Positions 60,492 to 64,000 of a stretch of 64,000 bases of DNA are shown piece by piece. Each line of letters starts with the position of its first letter. Positions within the stretch are counted from its first letter, which is position 1. The position numbers and the translations under genes are program-made. The notes under the pieces are model-generated. The model was given only the letters and a program-made list of their open reading frames with translations. It was not told the origin of the DNA and made no database searches. This DNA is from Symbiodinium natans (taxonomy: Eukaryota > Sar > Dinophyceae > Suessiales > Symbiodiniaceae), in assembly GCA_905221605.1 (NCBI GenBank), contig CAJNDS010000413.1, positions 474,010-538,009 of the forward strand, in the 5' to 3' direction.

Positions 60492-60608
60492 GGACCGGGG
60501 GTAGGCCCTTTTTTTCTTTTTTTTTTTCAGGGTATTGGGGTTCCCTTAGAATCCCCTTAAGAACCAAAAAGGGTAGCCTTTGTATTCCTAGGTTACTCCC
60601 GGGTCTAG
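60492..60608. mobile_element. Introner B with 7-bp target duplication
   Basis: GGACCGGGGGTAGGCCCTTT to TTACTCCCGGGTCTAG, flanked by TTATGTA on both sides (60485-60491, 60609-60615). Open frames lie on both sides. Confidence 0.8.
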
Positions 60609-61035
60609 TTATGTACTCCCTTCCATGGGCTATATCTGGGAGTTGAAGGTTCCGACCTCCCTACTTCCCGACATACGAATCATGAAGAAGGTCCTTGAGG
60701 GGCCCCTAAAGCCACTGTATAGGAACCCCTTTAAGGCCCAAGTATATACGACATATGTACATGGATCCTTAGGGAACTGGCATAGTATGCAGAGCTTCGA
60801 CATCCTCAGGAGGAGGCCCACAGGGTTCCAGAGACAGACACTGCTTCTTTCTCGTCATGGCCGGTTCAGCCCTGAATCCTATGGCCTAAGCTCTGGTGCG
60901 TCTTTGGGGCCGCCCCGTGTTCTAGCACGGCCCGTACTGTTCAGGAACCTCAACTTGAAAAGGACCATGTCACCCACCTCTAGTTCCAAAGCACCCAGAA
61001 AATCACCCGAAGCTGTTTTCCCCTTCAAGCCCTAA
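60609..61035 (+). CDS. Longest exon-like frame after introner B
   Basis: About 141 open codons to TAA at 61035 (first ATG 60625). Contains YVLPSMGYIWELKVPTSLLP, MKKVLEGPLKPLYRNPFKAQ and VHGSLGNWHSMQSFDILRRR. Varied composition, no repeat. The upstream segment 60419-60484 joins in one of its frames. Family not recognised. Confidence 0.55.
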
Positions 61036-61065
61036 ACCCCAACCCTAAACTGAATCTCAACTCCA

Positions 61066-61419
61066 GGGAGCCCGCGACCATCATCTGCGACTGGGCCGCA
61101 TTTGGCTTGTGCTGTGCAGAGCCATTTAGCATAGGCTGTGCAGAGCCTAGAGTGAAGGGATTCAGAGGTACTCGGAGAAGCTCTAGAAGGGACCCTTAGT
61201 CCTCAGAGCATGTATACAAACCTGGCAAATGCCCCCATATACCTCAGTGCCCCTATACAACCACTCTCTGTCGCTTGTTTCAGGGTCGCCTCCTTTAGCC
61301 CCTTTTGGTCGGGTCACCCTGATGTCGAACTGAGGCAGCGCAGCAATTTCAGCCCTCAGGGTCACCGCCTCCGCCAGATACAGGCAAGGATGGGTGTGGC
61401 TAAGGGTTTAATGACTTGA
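61066..61419 (+). CDS. Two exon candidates
   Basis: 61068-61200 reads EPATIICDWAAFGLCCAEPF to TAG. 61284-61419 follows CTGTCGCTTGTTTCAG and reads VASFSPFWSGHPDVELRQRS to TGA. Confidence 0.45.
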
Positions 61420-61911
61420 GGTTTGGGGTCGCGTAGGGGTTTAGGGTTTGGGTTCTGCTGGCGGTCATCTGGGATCGTGTGTTAAGGGCTTTTGGCATGT
61501 TCGGGCTTGCTGGGGATTTCTGGATTGCAGGGCATCTGTATGGTTTCGGGGTTTAAGGCTTGTCCAGATGGGTTGAGGGTTTAGGGTTTAGGGTTTGAGC
61601 TGTTACACCCTGAGAGCCACAGTGCCGTGCAGGTCCCGAAGTGCAATGGAACGGCCGGCTGCCCAAGTGGGCTGTGTGCGCAAGAAGCAAAGATGTGAAG
61701 TAGGGCTCAGCGCTTTGGGTTTTTGTGGGCAAACCCGAAACCCTGAGCCCTAAACCTAAACCCTAAACCTACATCATGTACAGAAGAGAGCGGTGCCCTA
61801 TACGGTTTTAGGGGTTACCAAGCGCAAGGTTCAGACTTCGCGGCTGGATGTTAGGTGCCCGAAACTTTTGTCGCCCAGGCTCTTCGGGACCCTTCTTTGA
61901 AGGAGGCCGGG

Positions 61912-62062
61912 TTCAGGGTTTAGGGTTTTAGGGTTTTAGGGTTTTAGGGTTTCAGGGTTTCAGGGTTTCAGGGTTTTAGGGTTTTAGGGTTTTCGGGTTT
62001 TAGGGTTTTAGGGTTTTAGGGTTTTAGGGTTTTAGGGTTTTAGGGTTTTAGGGTTTAGAGTG
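61912..62062. repeat. TTTTAGGG octamer array
   Basis: About 18 units of the 8-bp TTTTAGGG/TTTCAGGG variant. Confidence 0.97.
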
Positions 62063-62306
62063 GGGGGGACTTCCGAGGTGTCGCAGAAGTTTCATAAAAG
62101 CACCCCGACAGGCACCCTCGTTGGGGTATTCTCCTGAACAACCCCTATAAACCCTAAACCCTAAACCCTAAACCCTAAACCCTAAACCCCCTGGTAGCGA
62201 CTTAGTCCCCCCCCCCCCCCCCGCGATCTTACAAGTAAGCCTTGAAATTCTATAGCCCTGCTGCCCATTTCGCCAAGCTCTAGACAAAAACTCTAAATCT
62301 TCTTAG

Positions 62307-62417
62307 TCCGGCGCTAGACCGGTTCTTCTATCTGAACTTTCCATGGGATTCCTAAAGATGCTGGAGCGTCGCCTTTGGCAGCCAAGGCAAACAAACAGTT
62401 CAACGCCTACTTATGAG
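62307..62417 (+). CDS. Exon ending at telomeric 5' splice site
   Basis: 111 bp, 37 codons, phase 0 at both ends, between AAATCTTCTTAG and GAG|GTTTAGGG. Contains SELSMGFLKMLERRLWQPRQ and TNSSTPTYE. One of the cleanest cases of a telomeric array starting at the exon edge. Confidence 0.6.
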
Positions 62418-62460
62418 GTTTAGGGTTTAGGGTGTAGGGTTTAGGGTTTAGGGTTTAGGG

Positions 62461-62627
62461 TATCTTCCGGGTCCAGAATTTGCTTCGTTGCCCAAAGCAG
62501 GAACTCTGCCCGACCCTACCTCTCCTCTGCCCCAAACCGCCCAAACCTCCAAGAATTTCAGCTCACAGGTGTTGAATGGGGAGTGCAGAAGTCTTTGTAG
62601 GTCTAAGGCAGGAATTACGGATTCTTC
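62461..62627 (+). CDS. Exon candidate ending at introner B
   Basis: About 55 codons, PEFASLPKAGTLPDPTSPLP then TAQTSKNFSSQVLNGECRSL, to the left end of an element B (62628-62733). It may start at an internal GGGTCCAG. Confidence 0.5.
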
Positions 62628-62733
62628 GGACCCAGAGTAGGCCCTTCTTCCCTTTTCTGTAGGGTTCAGGTTCCCTTGTACGCCCTGAAACCACAAAGGG
62701 CGCCATAGGGCACCCTTTTTATTCCTATACGAG
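62628..62733. mobile_element. Introner-like element B
   Basis: GGACCCAGAGTAGGCCCTTC to CACCCTTTTTATTCCTA; right end diverged. Confidence 0.6.
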
Positions 62734-62959
62734 CTGTCACAGCTCCCTCCGGGCCCCAAAGGACCCATGAGAACACCCCAAACACCCTAAGGCCTAAATA
62801 AGGGTCTAGGGTTTAGGGTTTAGGGCTTAGGGTTTAGGGTTTAGGGTTTAGGGTTTAGGACCCCAAGACTTAAAACTGAAAAGCCCTAAGCCCTGAACTT
62901 CTAAACCCGATGGAGCCCCAGATGCCAAAGTCCAGAATCGATCCTAGCCCCTACAGCCC

Positions 62960-63130
62960 TTTAGGGTTTAGGGTTTAGGGGTTTAGGGGTTTAGGGGTTT
63001 AGGGGTTTAGGGGTTTAGGGGTTTAGGGGTTTAGGGGTTTAGGGGTTTAGGGGTTTAGGGGTTTAGGGGTTTAGGGGTTTAGGGTTTCGGCTTTCGGCTT
63101 TCGGGTTTGGGGTTTGGGGTTTGGGGTTTA
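62960..63130. repeat. TTTAGGGG octamer array
   Basis: About 13 perfect 8-bp units, then TTTGGGG. Confidence 0.97.
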
Positions 63131-63136
63131 GGGGAA

Positions 63137-63552
63137 CCCCATCTTCGGATGGAGTGGCTCCGGGACCTCAACAAGCAGGAGTGGTCGTGGCCGCACAGGT
63201 GCCTATGCGCCTTAGTTAAGGAATGGGGTTTAGGGTTTAGGTTTGAGGGTTTAGGGTTTAGGGTTTAGGGTATAGGCTCAGGGTTGAGGGTTTGGGGCAA
63301 TGGTCTCCAAGTCGCAATTTTGAGGCACAACTGGCCAAGGCGACTGCACCAATAGGTTCTTGACACGTGGCTCTAGGGTGGCTCTAGGGTTTAGGGTTTA
63401 GGGTTTAGGGGGCAGCCTTTAACCTTTTGGGGCATATCTACCCCTGCCATACTTGAAAACTCAACCCTTTTGGCCACTCACCAACGAGCCTTTGAAAGAG
63501 TCAACAGGCCAAGACCGCAAGACCAAGGAAAGGCTGAACCAGCTCAGACGGG
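63137..63552 (+). CDS. Three exon candidates at window end
   Basis: 63137-63227 (MEWLRDLNKQEWSWPHRCLC, ends G|GTTTAGG), 63296-63362 (QWSPSRNFEAQLAKATAPIG), 63421-63552 (LTNEPLKESTGQDRKTKERL inside 43 open codons). All on +, separated by telomeric repeats. Confidence 0.45.
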
Positions 63553-63564
63553 GGGGGGGGGGGG

Positions 63565-63650
63565 GGGGTTAGGGTTTAGGGTTTAGGGTTTAGGGTTTAG
63601 GGTTTAGGGTTTAGGGTTTAGGGTTTAGGGTTTAACGGTTTAGGGTTTCG
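63565..63650. repeat. TTTAGGG array
   Basis: Perfect heptamers after a poly-G run. Confidence 0.95.
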
Positions 63651-64000
63651 GGTAGGGGGGTGTGAACCCTGAACTTGAACCCTGGACCCCAAGCCCTCCT
63701 AACGCCCAGACCTCTCGAAGCCCCAAACCCTGAACCCCCGCAAGACCGGAGGCCCTAAAGCCCTAAACCCTACACCCTAAACCCTAAACCCTAAACCCCA
63801 AAGCCTGTAAATCCGAAACCCCCTATAATTCCAAACCGCCCCCGACCGCCCTAAACCCTAGAACCCCTGCCACCCACGGCAGGCACTGGGCCCAAGACCG
63901 CAGGTGCAGGGCCAGAGAGGCACGGCGGGGTTTAGGGTTTAGGGGTGGCAGGGGTTTAGGATTTTAGGCTTTAGCGTTAAAAGCACCCTGAGCCATAAGC

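Noticed and set aside
1-64000. A real chromosome end or subtelomere, given the abundance of TTTAGGG
   Set aside because: Arrays are short, in both orientations, diverged, spread evenly over 64 kb, and alternate with exon-like segments that join across them. A chromosome end would have one long array in one orientation.
1-64000. Spliced-leader relics, tRNA, 5S or U6 genes
   Set aside because: Looked for the dinoflagellate leader (TTTTGGCTCAAG) and for RNA gene boxes by eye; none found.

Overview
The window looks like nuclear DNA of a dinoflagellate, most likely of the Symbiodinium-like group, though the group is an inference. The grounds are: plant-type telomeric heptamers (TTTAGGG/CCCTAAA) everywhere; spurious peptides of the NPKPETLNPKP and GLGFRV kind that such repeats give when translated; many candidate exons of only 25-180 bp, nearly all best read on the + strand; at least one good GC-AG intron; and many short inverted-repeat elements that behave as introns (introners). 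No rRNA, tRNA, CRISPR array or bacterial-style gene was found.

The longest uninterrupted reading frames are mostly repeat artefacts (poly-G/poly-C, GA, GGAA, GGCTT arrays). The likely genes are chains of tiny exons. The best-supported chain is an FHA-domain protein (exons at 8083, 8737, 9321, 9813), whose join restores the FHA core. Other chains held together by reading phase lie at 19.19-19.49, 28.39-28.77, 29.63-30.02, 38.01-38.31, 39.55-39.71 and 43.76-43.98 kb. A WD40-like exon lies near 46.4 kb, a two-segment membrane protein at 47.5-48.5 kb, and a 143-codon frame at 60.6-61.0 kb. Most other exon calls rest on an open frame plus splice signals. A 30-codon stretch is open by chance in one frame about a quarter of the time, so those are marked low to moderate.

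Between exons lie three kinds of material. (1) Telomeric-type arrays: often TTTAGGG just after an exon and CCCTAAA just before the next, so the two ends of such an intron could pair. Several arrays begin exactly at the exon edge as G|GTTTAGG, which would make the repeat the 5' splice site. (2) At least 15 families of 50-180 bp inverted-repeat elements, several with GT at the left edge and AG at the right, a few with 7-9 bp target duplications. Some copies carry a telomeric array inside them. (3) Satellites and microsatellites, including a 1.4 kb composite element with 55-bp terminal inverted repeats (12.47-13.91 kb).

Region by region: 0-8 kb, repeats and scattered exon candidates; 8.0-11.2 kb, FHA gene; 12.4-13.9 kb, composite element; 14-30 kb, dense exons and introners; 30-46 kb, the same, with a TATG microsatellite at 36 kb; 46-49 kb, WD40 and membrane protein; 49-54.6 kb, exons; 54.9-57 kb, a block almost free of telomeric repeats, with dispersed repeats; 57-64 kb, exons, G-rich repeats and long variant telomeric arrays.
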